Below, piece by piece: positions 49,529 to 58,502 of a stretch of 64,000 nt of DNA (its first letter is position 1; every line of letters starts with the position of its first letter). The DNA lies in contig NZ_QSGS01000006.1 of the NCBI RefSeq assembly GCF_003467445.1, forward strand, positions 62,001 through 126,000, written 5' to 3'. The notes beneath the pieces are model-generated. The model was not told the DNA's origin. It worked only from the letters and a program-made list of their open reading frames with translations, and ran no database searches. Made by a program: the position numbers and the translations under genes. This stretch comes from Exiguobacterium sp. AM39-5BH (GTDB lineage: Bacteria > Bacillota > Bacilli > Exiguobacteriales > Exiguobacteriaceae).

Positions 49529-49752
49529 TCGTCCTCTCCTGTCAGTAAACTTCGAAGGGTGAGAACAAGCGCCGTGATCCCGAAAGCCATTCCGAGAAGC
49601 ACCGACACATTCCAACCAAACGTGCCCCAAATTTCACGTCTCGCCCCGTATTGGCCAACGAGATAACCGATGACGATCGGTCCAGCGAGCGCGGTCGAGA
49701 TTTGAGAGGCGAGCGAGGCATAAGATAGGTAACGATTGTCTTTTTTCGTCAT
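49525..49752 (-). CDS. atpZ: AtpZ/AtpI-type small membrane protein
   Basis: A 75-residue protein with two membrane helices (ASQISTALAGPIVIGYLVGQ and VSVLLGMAFGITALVLTLRS), the pattern of AtpZ, which with AtpI has been proposed to handle Mg2+ or Ca2+ for the synthase. It is the first gene of the atp operon. ATG 49752 follows a GGGGGATGGGG ribosome region. Confidence 0.8.
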   Translation of the reverse strand: MTKKDNRYLSYASLASQISTALAGPIVIGYLVGQYGARREIWGTFGWNVSVLLGMAFGITALVLTLRSLLTGEDE

Positions 49753-49836
49753 CCCCATCCCCCTTTCGAGCTGCCAAGCCATGGATCTTCTCCATCGGAT
49801 TCACACTCGCGTGACCATCAAAAGTCACACAAGTTC

Positions 49837-49865
49837 AGAGTACTGGAAATGGCATAAGAAGTCAA
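49837..49865 (-). promoter_or_regulatory. candidate promoter of the atp operon
   Basis: On the minus strand TTGACT (49860-49865) and TACTCT (49837-49842) are 17 bases apart, about 85 bases before atpZ. The -10 box is a weak match. Confidence 0.4.
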
Positions 49866-50260
49866 TTGATTTCACAATTATAAAAGCGCTTTAAATCAAG
49901 TCGTATCAAGGCTTTTACGCAGTTCACAAACTAAATTAAAATCATCAAATTTTAAGAAAGTATGAAGAAACGGTGAAATAAAAATGTTGACTTTATAACA
50001 TTTCACATTACGAATCAGATGAAGAATAGTTCAGTTATACCTTCACGTTTTGGAAATTACAATGCAAAACGGCTTACGTTCACAAAAGGTTTTGAAACAA
50101 ACGTTGACCCGATTTTGAAATCGTTTACATCGTCTTGTATCAGTATACCGATTATCTTTTTGTCATGTCGAGGGGTTCTGACGAATTTGTAGTGATGAAT
50201 ATCACACCCCCTTTTCCGAGCGGTCAATCGCCTGGAAAGCCCTTCCTATCAACCCGAAAT
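49866..50260. other. AT-rich spacer between the atp and glcD promoters
   Basis: About 400 bases with no credible ORF. It contains several TTGAC-like hexamers and A/T runs but no second box I trust. AAAGCGCTTT at about 49885-49894 is a 10-bp perfect palindrome with an unknown role. Confidence 0.45.
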
Positions 50261-50263
50261 GGG

Positions 50264-50292
50264 TAGACAATACCAGTTCGAATAGCTACGAT
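50264..50292 (+). promoter_or_regulatory. glcD promoter
   Basis: TAGACA and TACGAT separated by 17 bases, about 98 bases before the glcD start. A cre site begins six bases after the -10 box. Confidence 0.5.
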
Positions 50293-50297
50293 TACGA

Positions 50298-50311
50298 TGT
50301 AAGCGTTACCT
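50298..50311 (+). promoter_or_regulatory. CcpA cre site
   Basis: TGTAAGCGTTACCT agrees at all 14 positions with the consensus TGWAARCGYTWNCW. Located at about +1 to +14 of the glcD promoter, it should allow CcpA/HPr-Ser-P to repress glycolate use when preferred sugars are present. Confidence 0.75.
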
Positions 50312-50389
50312 AAAAATATGTCGATTTTGTGACTTTCGAAACCGACGCCCGCATCGTGAGAAATTTGATGCGTGTGAGGAGGACCTGCA

Positions 50390-51395
50390 ATGGACTGGAT
50401 GAATCAATTACGCGATCAAATCGGTGCCGATGTCATTTTCACAGACCCGACGACTCGACTTGCCTATTCATTTGACGCGACACCGAACTATCAAACGCTA
50501 CCTGACGCGATTGTCGCGCCCCGCTCCACTGAGAACGTGCGGGCCGTGTTACAGCTTTCCCACAAACATCTCCTCCCGGTCGTCCCCCGTGGGTCGGCAA
50601 CGAACCTCGCTGGCGGGACGACGCCTCTTTCCGGCGGTGTCGTCATGGATTTCCACTATATGGACCGTATCCTCGAGATTGACGAGAAAAATTTGACCGT
50701 GACCGTCGAACCAGGTTGCATCACCACTCACTTGGCACAAGCCGTCGAGGCGAGAGGCCTGTTTTATCCGCCGGACCCGAGTTCGATGAAAATCTCGACG
50801 ATTGGCGGCAACATCAGTGAGAACTCCGGCGGCTTGCGTGGGCTGAAATACGGGGTCACGGCCGATTATGTGCTTGCCCTCGAGGTGGTACTCCCGAACG
50901 GCGAAGTGCTCCGTACGGGCGGGAAGCTCGCGAAAGACGTCGCCGGTTATGATTTGACCCGTGTCCTCGTCGGCTCGGAAGGGACGCTCGCCGTCATCAC
51001 GCAAGCGACGCTCAAGCTCATCCCGCTCCCCGAGACGAAACAGACGATGCTCGCCTATTTCGAGGACTTGGACAGCGCGGCCCGGACGGTGAGCCGCATC
51101 TTCGAGAACCGCATCATCCCGGCGACACTCGAGTTCATGGACAAGAAGACGATCGAGGTCGTCGAGGCGTATGCGAACATCGGACTGCCGACAGACGTCG
51201 GTGCTCTCCTTCTATTAGAACAGGACGGCCCACGTGACGTCGTCCGGCGCGATATCGAAGCGATGCACGCCGTTTGTCTCGAGGAAGGGGCCTTGTCGGT
51301 CGAAGTGGCCCGGGACGAAGCGCACGCCGAGACGTTGCGCTATGCGCGGCGCATCGCCTTATCCGCCCTGGCCCGCCTCAGCCCGACGACGATCA
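50390..51395 (+). pseudogene. glcD: glycolate oxidase subunit GlcD, 3'-truncated
   Basis: An FAD-linked oxidase. The PCMH flavin domain is intact (VVPRGSATNLAGGTTPLSGG, NISENSGGLRGLKYGVTADY, RVLVGSEGTLAVITQATLKL). The C-terminal cap domain stops after ALARLSPTTI near 51.39 kb, where homologues continue for roughly 120 more residues including the His-containing active-site segment. The frame then runs on through unrelated DNA to TGA at 51451. The flavin site survives but the substrate site is incomplete, so it is probably inactive. The usual glcE/glcF partners are absent. Confidence 0.85.
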
Positions 51396-51405
51396 CGATC
51401 ACCCA
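51383..51405. other. chimeric junction J2 (two 3'-truncated genes tail to tail)
   Basis: The plus-strand glcD loses homology after PTTI. The minus-strand CHASE3 protein is lost in the middle of its second membrane helix (AKWVIVIVVG). The two overlap around GACGACGATCACGATCAC, leaving the exact breakpoint uncertain. Confidence 0.65.
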
Positions 51406-51906
51406 CTTCGCCGAGCTCGAGGCGGTATCACTCCGGATTGACGCCTGTTGAATAATGTTGTCGATATCCTCACGAATCGCCGCATCGACGTCCCGGAACT
51501 GGTTGATATAGTCGGTTCCGCTATAGCGACGCGCGTTCGCTGTCAGAACATCCCCCGCTTTGATGAGTTCAATTTGAGATTCGTGGAACGCCTCCATCTG
51601 TCGGATGACGTGAATCGTCTCCGACAACGAGCGCTTCGTCGCTTCATACTGTTCGAGTGACAGGGTGTCTTGATTATATGTATAGCCTCGGACCGACAGC
51701 TCTTGATCGAGCAACAGCCGGAGCAGCTCTGAGGCGGCGTTCGCAATCGGGATCGCCTCTTCGACGATACGACGGTTCTCTCGTTCGATATCTTGAAACG
51801 CGCTATAGCTCCAGATGCTCGTCAAAAACAGCGCCATCAAAGAAATGAGCAAATATCTTTGTAGTAGTGAGAATTTAGTCTTCACGGCGTCTCTTCTCTT
51901 TTTCAT
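51390..51906 (-). pseudogene. N-terminal CHASE3 fragment of a sensor kinase
   Basis: A start with a basic N-terminus, membrane helix YLLISLMALFLTSIWSY, a CHASE3 sensor domain (ASELLRLLLDQELSVRGYTY) of about 140 residues, and the beginning of a second helix (AKWVIVIVVG). Then the sequence enters the complement of glcD. HAMP, PAS and kinase domains are missing. The kinase half at 35350-36590 lacks exactly this N-terminal part and starts in its HAMP domain, so the two may once have been one gene. A CHASE3 chemoreceptor or cyclase is also possible. Confidence 0.75.
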
Positions 51907-52000
51907 GATCGGACCGCCATACGGTCCCTTCCTTTTCTACTATCGGTCGTGACTCGCTTCACCTCAACTATTTTGAATCGATCGCGGCACATTCCACACA

Positions 52001-52027
52001 AAAAAAGAGGATCACTCGGATCCTCTC
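52001..52027 (-). terminator. terminator after upp
   Basis: AGAGGATC / GATCCTCT stem, 5-base loop, followed by T-run on the minus strand. Confidence 0.9.
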
Positions 52028-52042
52028 TGTACGGGTTCGTGC

Positions 52043-52675
52043 TTATTTTGTTCCGAACAAACGGTCACCCGCGTCACCGAGTCCTGGGACGATGTAACCA
52101 TGGTCGTTCAACTTCTCGTCAAGTGCGGCGAGATAGATTTCGACGTCTGGGTGTTCAGCTTGAACACGTTCCACACCTTCAGGGGCTGCGCAGAGGCAAG
52201 CGAGCTTGATCGACTTGGCACCGTGCTTTTTAAGCGCGGCAATCGCATCAGCGGCCGAACCACCAGTTGCGAGCATCGGGTCGACGACGATGAAGTCACG
52301 CTCTGTGACGTCCGTCGGCAACTTGAGATAGTATTCGTGCGGCTCGAGCGTCTCCGGGTCACGGTATAGACCGATGTGACCGACTTTGACGTTCGGCATC
52401 ATTTTGAGGAAGCCATCCACCATGCCGAGGCCTGCCCGTAAAATTGGGACGATTCCCAATTTCTTGCCGGCGATCATCTTCTGTGTCGATACAGAGACCG
52501 GTGTCTCGATTTCTACATCAGTAAGCGGAAGGTCGCGTGTAATTTCGTATGCCATGAGTGACGAGACCTCGTCTACGAGTTCACGGAACTGTTTTGTCCC
52601 CGTCTCTACTTTGCGCATAATCGTCATCTTGTGCTGAATCAATGGGTGGTCATAAACGTGTACTTTGCCCATCAT
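52043..52675 (-). CDS. upp: uracil phosphoribosyltransferase
   Basis: A 210-residue salvage enzyme making UMP from uracil and PRPP. The PRPP loop is [15 protein letters not shown] and the uracil-binding end contains [20 protein letters not shown] 52675 or the adjacent 52672 both fit GGAG upstream. Its position next to the atp operon is conserved in Bacillales. Confidence 0.96.
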   Translation of the reverse strand: MMGKVHVYDHPLIQHKMTIMRKVETGTKQFRELVDEVSSLMAYEITRDLPLTDVEIETPVSVSTQKMIAGKKLGIVPILRAGLGMVDGFLKMMPNVKVGHIGLYRDPETLEPHEYYLKLPTDVTERDFIVVDPMLATGGSAADAIAALKKHGAKSIKLACLCAAPEGVERVQAEHPDVEIYLAALDEKLNDHGYIVPGLGDAGDRLFGTK

Positions 52676-52766
52676 GCTTCACTCCTCTCTCAATCTCTCT
52701 TGAGCATTGTACCCTAACTTTTCTGAGAAAGGTAGGGTCAACTTCTGTTTTCTAAGAGGTCAGACG

Positions 52767-52801
52767 AAACCCGAAGGAACGGAATCGATCCCTCGGGCTT
52801 C
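52767..52801 (-). terminator. terminator after the GH114-like gene
   Basis: AAGCCCGAGGGA / TTCCTTCGGGTTT arms on the minus strand with a short T-run. Confidence 0.7.
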
Positions 52802-52815
52802 AGATGACACGTCGA

Positions 52816-54081
52816 TCAGAATTTGAAGAAATTCAGAAAACCGGCCGTCTTGTGTTTCACTTTTCCACACATCTTGCCTTTGACGGCCTGATGGTGTTTT
52901 GACGTTTCATGCTTGGCGGCATGTTTTTTAGCATGCTTCTTTGCAAGTTTTTTTGCCTTCTTCTTGTCTTTCTTCTCTTGCTTCAACTCAGCTTTTGTCT
53001 TTTGTGTCGACTTCTCTTTTGACGCAGTCTGGTCATTCGTCGACGGAGCCGGTTTCGTCGTTGTCGTTGGCTTAGCGACTGGCGTTGTTGCCGTTTCTGT
53101 CGCAGGTTTGGTCGCGGCTGGCTTCGTTGTTGCCGTTGTAGCCGGCTTTGTCGTAGTCGTTTCAGCTGGCTTTGTCGCCGGTGCTACCGCGACTGGCGCT
53201 GGTGTCGGCGCCGTGTCTTTCGTACGTGTCACAAGTCCCGCGTTCCAGTTCACGTAAGCATCCGCTTCATGGAAGTGGATGAAGCCAGAATCTTTGGCGA
53301 GCTTGTGGCTGTCCGCGCTAAGACGTGTCGAAATCGTGAGCGTCTTGACCGAGTGCTTTGCGTCGACCGCTTGTAGTTTCTTAATCATGTTTTGTGACCA
53401 AGCGTCGCTCTTGATCGTATCGACATTGAAGCTCTCCCACATGATGCCGTCGACATATGGCGCCGTCGATGTTTCAAGTGTGTCGAAGCCCCAGTTTTGG
53501 ACCATGGCGATATCCCCATAGCGAGCCCGTGCTTGTTTCAAGAAGTTGACGAGGCCGTCACGTTGTTGCTTGAGCACCGTCGGGTTGTTCAAATGTTCGT
53601 TATCGATATCACCGACCGTGTCCATGAACACGCCATCGATGCCTTTGGCGATGACTTGGTTCTGGATTTCCGTGAGGAGCAATCCTTGGAAGTGCGGTGA
53701 GGCGATGTTCGTCAAGTACGAATCCCATTCCGAGTAATGGACACGTTGTCCGTTACGCGTAAAGAAGTCACCTGACTGAAGTTTTGACATGAGACCCGTG
53801 TTCCATGTCGCGACTTCCATGACGCTAATATAACCGAGTACTTTCGTCCCGCGCGCTTTGATTTGCTCCACTTGCGCTTTCGTATAATGGAGCGGCTCAA
53901 TGATGACGAGATCATAATTTTGCATATCTTTCAAAATCGCTTCAGTTGGATGGCCATAGTACACTTGATAGTTCTTCACACCGTCGAGTGGGTTCATTGT
54001 TTGTGCCCCCGTTTTAGACATGTTCAGACTAACAATTAACAACACTACCGTAAGAGACATTAATAACTTTTTCAATTTCAC
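52816..54081 (-). CDS. secreted GH114-like endo-polygalactosaminidase with basic tail
   Basis: A 421-residue exported protein: signal peptide (to about residue 27), a TIM-barrel like GH114/TM1410 (VYYGHPTEAILKDMQNYDLV, TKVLGYISVMEVATW, GIDGVFMDTVGDID, IMWESFNVD) to about residue 285, then a long Thr/Ala/Pro/Lys linker and a Lys/His-rich C-terminus. The Asp in FMDT and Glu in MWES are the likely catalytic acids. The enzyme may act on a galactosamine exopolymer; the basic tail could tether it to anionic wall polymers. Both are inference. Confidence 0.85.
   Translation of the reverse strand: MKLKKLLMSLTVVLLIVSLNMSKTGAQTMNPLDGVKNYQVYYGHPTEAILKDMQNYDLVIIEPLHYTKAQVEQIKARGTKVLGYISVMEVATWNTGLMSKLQSGDFFTRNGQRVHYSEWDSYLTNIASPHFQGLLLTEIQNQVIAKGIDGVFMDTVGDIDNEHLNNPTVLKQQRDGLVNFLKQARARYGDIAMVQNWGFDTLETSTAPYVDGIMWESFNVDTIKSDAWSQNMIKKLQAVDAKHSVKTLTISTRLSADSHKLAKDSGFIHFHEADAYVNWNAGLVTRTKDTAPTPAPVAVAPATKPAETTTTKPATTATTKPAATKPATETATTPVAKPTTTTKPAPSTNDQTASKEKSTQKTKAELKQEKKDKKKAKKLAKKHAKKHAAKHETSKHHQAVKGKMCGKVKHKTAGFLNFFKF
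52850..53200 (-). repeat. low-complexity coding repeat (Thr-Ala-Lys-Pro, then Lys/His/Ala)
   Basis: The linker of the preceding gene consists of irregular TKPA/TTKPA units, followed by KKAKKLAKKHAKKHAAKHE. These resemble histone-H1-like basic tails and are prone to slippage. Confidence 0.7.
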
Positions 54082-54359
54082 TACCTATTCCTCTCCTGAT
54101 GACTAACAAAACGTGGTGACGGACGATGATGGTTGAATGGAATCGTGTCTCGTTGCTCCCCCTTTTTCTTATATTCAAATGACGAGAAGGTTAGTGCTGG
54201 GTATTTTATGGATATATCGGATTCATGTATGTAATATTGAACCTTCGCAAAAAAAATTATAGGATAGTTTTTTGCAAAAACATAGTGTCAATTTGACGAC
54301 AAAAACCCGTCTCACGACATGAAAGAGTCATGAAACGGGAAAAGTAATTAGTTTGTCGC
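54082..54359. other. intergenic region upstream of the GH114-like gene
   Basis: On the minus strand this gives an untranslated region with a TATATC -10-like box near 54210 and the ribosome site AGGAGAGG. A hairpin with TTTTT at its left end (about 54300-54342, stem CCCGT...ACGGG) terminates the lipoprotein gene that ends at 54360 and must be read as minus strand. I found no known riboswitch. Confidence 0.45.
54299..54342 (-). terminator. terminator after the 409-aa lipoprotein gene
   Basis: CCCGTTTCATGAC / GTCGTGAGACGGG imperfect stem then TTTTT on the minus strand. Confidence 0.75.
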
Positions 54360-55589
54360 TCATATGTAAGTGCCGAGCAATTCCTCAAATTCCAGTTGAT
54401 CAATCAAATAGACCCGCTTCGTCTCGACATCCATCAATTGAAGGGATTTTTCTCCTTCCTTGATCCAAACGTCGAATCGTTGCTCGGTCAACTGTTCATA
54501 CAACGTGAGCGTCCCACGTCGTTCGCCTGTCGGTCCGGTGCTCGTCGTCTTCACATGGGACAACAGTTCGAACAGCTCGCGTGTGTTCGGGCCATCGAGA
54601 TGAGCCGTCTTCGTCTCCGTCTCGTACGTCGCCAAACGCATCACATCTTTTTGCCCCGATGTGATCGTCAATTCACCGGCGCCCGGTCGTTGGACGGTGC
54701 CCCATATTTCAATCACGATTCCATACCGACTCGATAACACGGCAGAGTCTTGCTCCGAGACGTCTTCAATCGGCTCATCCGCGAGCACGATTCGCTTCAA
54801 GAGACGTCCTCCATCGGCATCCGAATTGAAGGTTGCTTCCTTCGAGTCGATTTGTACGTACTCGCCTGAGAGCGAACCGGGTAACACGGTGCGATCCCAC
54901 GCCTTCTCAGTGCCCATTTGAAGAGTGATTCGCCGGTCGGCCAATTGGGTCAAGAACGTTACGCCTTCATTTTTACCGCTCTCGAAGACGAACAGCCCCG
55001 GCTCAATCAATTGTCCCGCCTCGACACCGTCTTGATAGACGTGATAGGTGACGTGGAGCGCCCCTCGGTCCGGCGTATGATATCGGAAAACCGAATCGGG
55101 AATAATCGTCTCATGCGTCTCGTTGACCGCGAAGGCGCGCGCCACGGCCGCGACGTCCGGTTCAGGAATGAACGATAGCGTGTTGCCGACATCGACTTCC
55201 TGCGGTTGTGAAGCGGTTACAGACTCGAACGCATCAAGTGCATCCGTTCGGAAGACGCGCTCATTTTGTTCGTTGCTGTTCAAACAAGAGACGTAACGCT
55301 CGTCCCCGCTCCGCCAATATTTGACGGTCTTGCTGCCCAATTCATCATAGAAAGGATGACGGAATGTGATGGCCGCGAGTTCGGCCCGACGCGTCGGCAA
55401 CATGTCTGTCGGTTGTTGCTCACAGTAAGCCAATAGTCGCGTTTTCAATGCGGACGTCAACAGAATGTCTTGGTCTTGTTGAATCGCATACGTCGACAGC
55501 GGTCGTAAATTGAGCGCATTGATTTCATTCGTCCCGCATCCGCTTAACAATATGGCGGCCATACTGATCAGTCCGATGACGTTTTTCAT
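54360..55589 (-). CDS. putative lipoprotein, 409 aa, unknown function
   Basis: Signal peptide with lipobox ILLSGC. The mature part is a soluble extracellular domain without recognised motifs; it has many acidic and beta-prone stretches, and two Cys (YCEQQ, SCLNSN) that could form a disulphide. ATG 55589 follows AAAGGAGGGG; a longer in-frame reading lacks a ribosome site. Alone between two terminators. I do not recognise the family. Confidence 0.7.
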   Translation of the reverse strand: MKNVIGLISMAAILLSGCGTNEINALNLRPLSTYAIQQDQDILLTSALKTRLLAYCEQQPTDMLPTRRAELAAITFRHPFYDELGSKTVKYWRSGDERYVSCLNSNEQNERVFRTDALDAFESVTASQPQEVDVGNTLSFIPEPDVAAVARAFAVNETHETIIPDSVFRYHTPDRGALHVTYHVYQDGVEAGQLIEPGLFVFESGKNEGVTFLTQLADRRITLQMGTEKAWDRTVLPGSLSGEYVQIDSKEATFNSDADGGRLLKRIVLADEPIEDVSEQDSAVLSSRYGIVIEIWGTVQRPGAGELTITSGQKDVMRLATYETETKTAHLDGPNTRELFELLSHVKTTSTGPTGERRGTLTLYEQLTEQRFDVWIKEGEKSLQLMDVETKRVYLIDQLEFEELLGTYI

Positions 55590-55687
55590 CCCGTCCCCTC
55601 CTTTCACATTTATTTGGTTTGAATCGCCTAAATTTTTCTTTTTCATCTTATCATACAATAATAATTACGGCTCCTGATAGAAGAATA

Positions 55688-55713
55688 AACAAAAAATGCC
55701 ACTTTCGTGGCAT
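55688..55713 (-). terminator. terminator after the repeat-domain protein
   Basis: AAAATGCCAC / GTGGCATTTT with a 4-base loop and T-run on the minus strand. Confidence 0.85.
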
Positions 55714-55717
55714 TTTG

Positions 55718-56398
55718 TTAGTCATCATCGCGCTCATCATCTTGATCATGGTCACGATTTTCATTTTGATTATCTTCGTCATCTCGGTTATCGTCACGCT
55801 CAATCTCTTTCACTTGCTGTTGAAGGTTCAACTCGAGTTTGACACGGTCGCCGGCTTTTGGTGTCTCGTCGTCAAGCTCGTAGCGGCTCGCGAGTTTGAA
55901 CGTCTCCGACTTGCCGTCACGCTCGATCGTCACGTCACGGTCCGACAGGCTGACGAATGTGCCGTAGATGTCGAAGTCATCACTTTCACGGTCGACTTCT
56001 TTTACTTCCTCATTTCGGTTGAACTCGAGTTTGACACGATCCCCGGCTTTCGGTGTATCGTCGTCAATCTCATGACGGGCCGCGAGCGGATACGTCGATT
56101 CTTTACCGCTGAAGCTGATTGTCACGTCACGGTCTGATAGGCTGACGAGGGTACCATACAATTCATAATCATCGTCATCGACCGAGCGGACCGGCGTATC
56201 GTTCGATGCTGACCCTTCTGACGAAGCGGCAGCTTCTTGACTCGCATCATCTGCGGCATCATCGGTTCCACTGTTCACGCTATCAACCGCTCGTGGGACG
56301 ATGACCGTGTCCGTCTTATCGTTCGCGACATACAACCCGATTCCCGCCACGGCTAAGACCGTCAACCCGACTCCTAAAATCCATCCGATTAGTTTCAT
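55718..56398 (-). CDS. membrane-anchored protein with tandem 60-residue repeats
   Basis: A 226-residue protein with an N-terminal signal-anchor (LIGWILGVGLTVLAVAGIGL), an acidic Ser/Ala linker, and two tandem domains of about 60 residues, each running YGTxVSLSDRDVTI ... DDxTPKAGDRVKLE. The C-terminus is Asp/Arg/Asn-rich (DHDQDDERDDD). I do not recognise a family; the repeats look like small beta-barrels of a DUF5666/OB-like kind. ATG 56398 follows GAGGAGG. The acidic tail could bind cations. It is upstream of, and convergent in direction with, no regulator; its role is unknown. Confidence 0.7.
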   Translation of the reverse strand: MKLIGWILGVGLTVLAVAGIGLYVANDKTDTVIVPRAVDSVNSGTDDAADDASQEAAASSEGSASNDTPVRSVDDDDYELYGTLVSLSDRDVTISFSGKESTYPLAARHEIDDDTPKAGDRVKLEFNRNEEVKEVDRESDDFDIYGTFVSLSDRDVTIERDGKSETFKLASRYELDDETPKAGDRVKLELNLQQQVKEIERDDNRDDEDNQNENRDHDQDDERDDD

Positions 56399-56514
56399 GA
56401 TGTTTCCTCCTCGTTTCATGTGGTGAACTTGTTCTACATCTTCATCATAGAACGGTGACCTTAGAGCACCACGAGGATTCCATTAGAAAATGATGAGAAT
56501 CTGCGAAAATTTTG

Positions 56515-57753
56515 TCATGTTGAGACGTAAAAGACGCTGCCGTCCGGTGCATTCGCATGACTGCCGACCGTCCACCCGTTCAAATCCGCCACTTCTTTGG
56601 CGATGGCGAGACCGAGTCCGCTGCCGCTTCGGTCTCGCGCCTCATCGAGTCGATAAAAGCGGTCGAACAGCCGCGCCCGGTCCTCCTCGCTGAGCGTCGT
56701 CCCATGGTCCCGTACTTCGATACGGTCCGGCGTCATCGTGACGCGCGTGTCGGTCGCATACTTCAAACTGTTGTCAATGAAGATGACGACAAGCCGTTGT
56801 AACGAATCACGATGGCCGTGCCACTCCCCCATCGCCTCAATCGGTACGTGGATACCGTGGGATCGTTCGAACCGTTCGGTCAACTGTTCGGCCAACTCGG
56901 TCAATCCGATTGCCTCGGTCTCTACGTCTTCGAGCGAGGAGAAACGGCTCAACTCGAGCATCGGTTCAATCAAGTCCTCACGCATTTGCCGTGACTCGGT
57001 CAAGATGTGATCGATCGCCTCGTCACGGACGGCCGGGTCGCTCTGTCCCCAGCGCCGGAGCAGTTTAGCATATCCTTCGATGACGGTGAGCGGTGTCTTC
57101 AGTTCATGTGAAACATCGGCGACGAAACGTCGCTGTTGCTCCATCGACCCTTCGACTCGCCCAATCATTTGGTTGAAGCCCGTCGCAAGCGTCGACACCT
57201 CATCTTGGTTTGTCCCGACCTCAATCGTCTCGAGCGTACCCGACTCCGTGATTCGTTCCATCGTCGATTCGAGACGGCGTAACGGGTCGAGCCCTTGCCT
57301 GACGATCCACAGGCTGCCGAGGAACGTCACCGCCACGGCGATCAAGAAGATGACGAGAAAAATCGTGGCCAGCGTCTGGAGTGTCTCACTGACAGCCGCG
57401 TCTTGAAACGCGTAGCCGAGACCGTTCGACGTCGCGATGACGAACCAATCATCAACGAGCGCCGGTTCCCCGAAGTTGACGGGAAAACGCAGACTATCTT
57501 CGGTCTGTCCGCCGATGATGCCCCAATCGCCGTTCGCTTGCCGTTCGAGCACGACGCTGTCCTCGTGCAACGACAGGACGGCTTGTTGGTTCCGCTCGTC
57601 TTCCTCGAGCAGGCTGAGCGCCTGGCGCAAGACGTCATAGCGGGCGTCGACAATTTGTTGTCGTGAGACGAGCCAGGCGACGCCGAACGAAGTGATGAGC
57701 AGGAACAACATGAACCCTGCCATCGCCAGGGCGATTTTCGTCCGTAGCTTCAT
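56515..57753 (-). CDS. two-component sensor histidine kinase
   Basis: A 412-residue kinase: helix about 10-30, extracellular domain of about 90 residues, second helix (LATIFLVIFLIAVAVTFLGS), HAMP with RQGLDPLRRLESTM, HisKA VADVSHELKTPLTVIEGY, HATPase with FIDNSLKYA and GSGLGLAIA. The usual DxGxG is VRDHGTTLS, a variant. ATG 57753 lies one base after the regulator stop; the GTG at 57765 inside the regulator is an alternative. It is similar in layout to ArlS/YkoH. Confidence 0.9.
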   Translation of the reverse strand: MKLRTKIALAMAGFMLFLLITSFGVAWLVSRQQIVDARYDVLRQALSLLEEDERNQQAVLSLHEDSVVLERQANGDWGIIGGQTEDSLRFPVNFGEPALVDDWFVIATSNGLGYAFQDAAVSETLQTLATIFLVIFLIAVAVTFLGSLWIVRQGLDPLRRLESTMERITESGTLETIEVGTNQDEVSTLATGFNQMIGRVEGSMEQQRRFVADVSHELKTPLTVIEGYAKLLRRWGQSDPAVRDEAIDHILTESRQMREDLIEPMLELSRFSSLEDVETEAIGLTELAEQLTERFERSHGIHVPIEAMGEWHGHRDSLQRLVVIFIDNSLKYATDTRVTMTPDRIEVRDHGTTLSEEDRARLFDRFYRLDEARDRSGSGLGLAIAKEVADLNGWTVGSHANAPDGSVFYVST

Positions 57754-57754
57754 C

Positions 57755-58432
57755 TTATCCACCACGCTTCAGCATATAGCCGACGCCTCGGACCGTCTGA
57801 ATCCAAGAGCCGTCGAGTTTCTTCCGGACATAGCGGACATACACATCGACGACGTTCGTATCTCCGTAATAGTCGAAACCCCAGACGTGCTCGACGAGTT
57901 GATCGCGTGTGAGCACGCGCTCCGGATGTTCGAGCAAATAGACGAGCAAATCGAACTCACGTCGGGTCAATTCGATTTTTTGTCCCTCGCAGATTACTTC
58001 GTGACGATTAACGTCCACGGTCAGTCCTTCATATGACAGGACCCGTTCACTCGCATCGACTTGGACGTGTTGCCGCATCCGTAAGAACGCCCGAATCCGC
58101 GCGAGCAACTCCTCCATCTCGAACGGTTTCGTAATGTAATCGTCGGCCCCGAGGTCGAGACCGCTCACTTTATCGTAGCGGTCCCCGCGTGCCGTCACCA
58201 TCAAGACCGGGAGTAACGGTTGCTCTTCTTTGACACGGCGCACGACTTCAAGACCGCTCATCTGCGGCAGCATGACGTCGAGCAATATCAGGTCAATCCC
58301 ACCGGCGAGCGCCCGGTCGAGCCCGGCTCGCCCGTCATGGGCGACCTCGACTTCATAACCGGCATGCATGAGTTCCAGTTCGAGCAGTCTGGCAATTTTA
58401 GCATCGTCTTCGACGACGAGAATCGTAGGCAT
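57755..58432 (-). CDS. OmpR-family response regulator
   Basis: A 225-residue regulator: acidic pair VVEDD at 7-10, Asp52 in LLDVMLP, Lys in ITKPF, winged helix ending SWIQTVRGVGYMLK. ATG 58432 follows AAAGGA by 8 bases; longer readings have no site. It is co-translated with the following kinase. Confidence 0.92.
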   Translation of the reverse strand: MPTILVVEDDAKIARLLELELMHAGYEVEVAHDGRAGLDRALAGGIDLILLDVMLPQMSGLEVVRRVKEEQPLLPVLMVTARGDRYDKVSGLDLGADDYITKPFEMEELLARIRAFLRMRQHVQVDASERVLSYEGLTVDVNRHEVICEGQKIELTRREFDLLVYLLEHPERVLTRDQLVEHVWGFDYYGDTNVVDVYVRYVRKKLDGSWIQTVRGVGYMLKRGG

Positions 58433-58447
58433 GGCGTTCATCCTTTC

Positions 58448-58480
58448 TAAAAAAAGCGCCGTGCAGTCCGCCCGACGCAT
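58448..58480 (-). terminator. weak hairpin between the 89-aa gene and the regulator
   Basis: GCGTCG / CGGCGC stem with a large loop and seven T residues on the minus strand. It may only attenuate. Confidence 0.4.
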
Positions 58481-58502
58481 CATTTATGTGTTCCCGGATT
58501 CC

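Noticed and set aside
52850..53200. CRISPR-like or tandem DNA repeat
   Set aside because: Units are irregular and coding; they encode a Thr/Pro/Lys linker.
54082..54300. Riboswitch in the long leader of the GH114-like gene
   Set aside because: No match by eye to c-di-GMP, c-di-AMP, Mn or other known aptamer cores; only ordinary short repeats.
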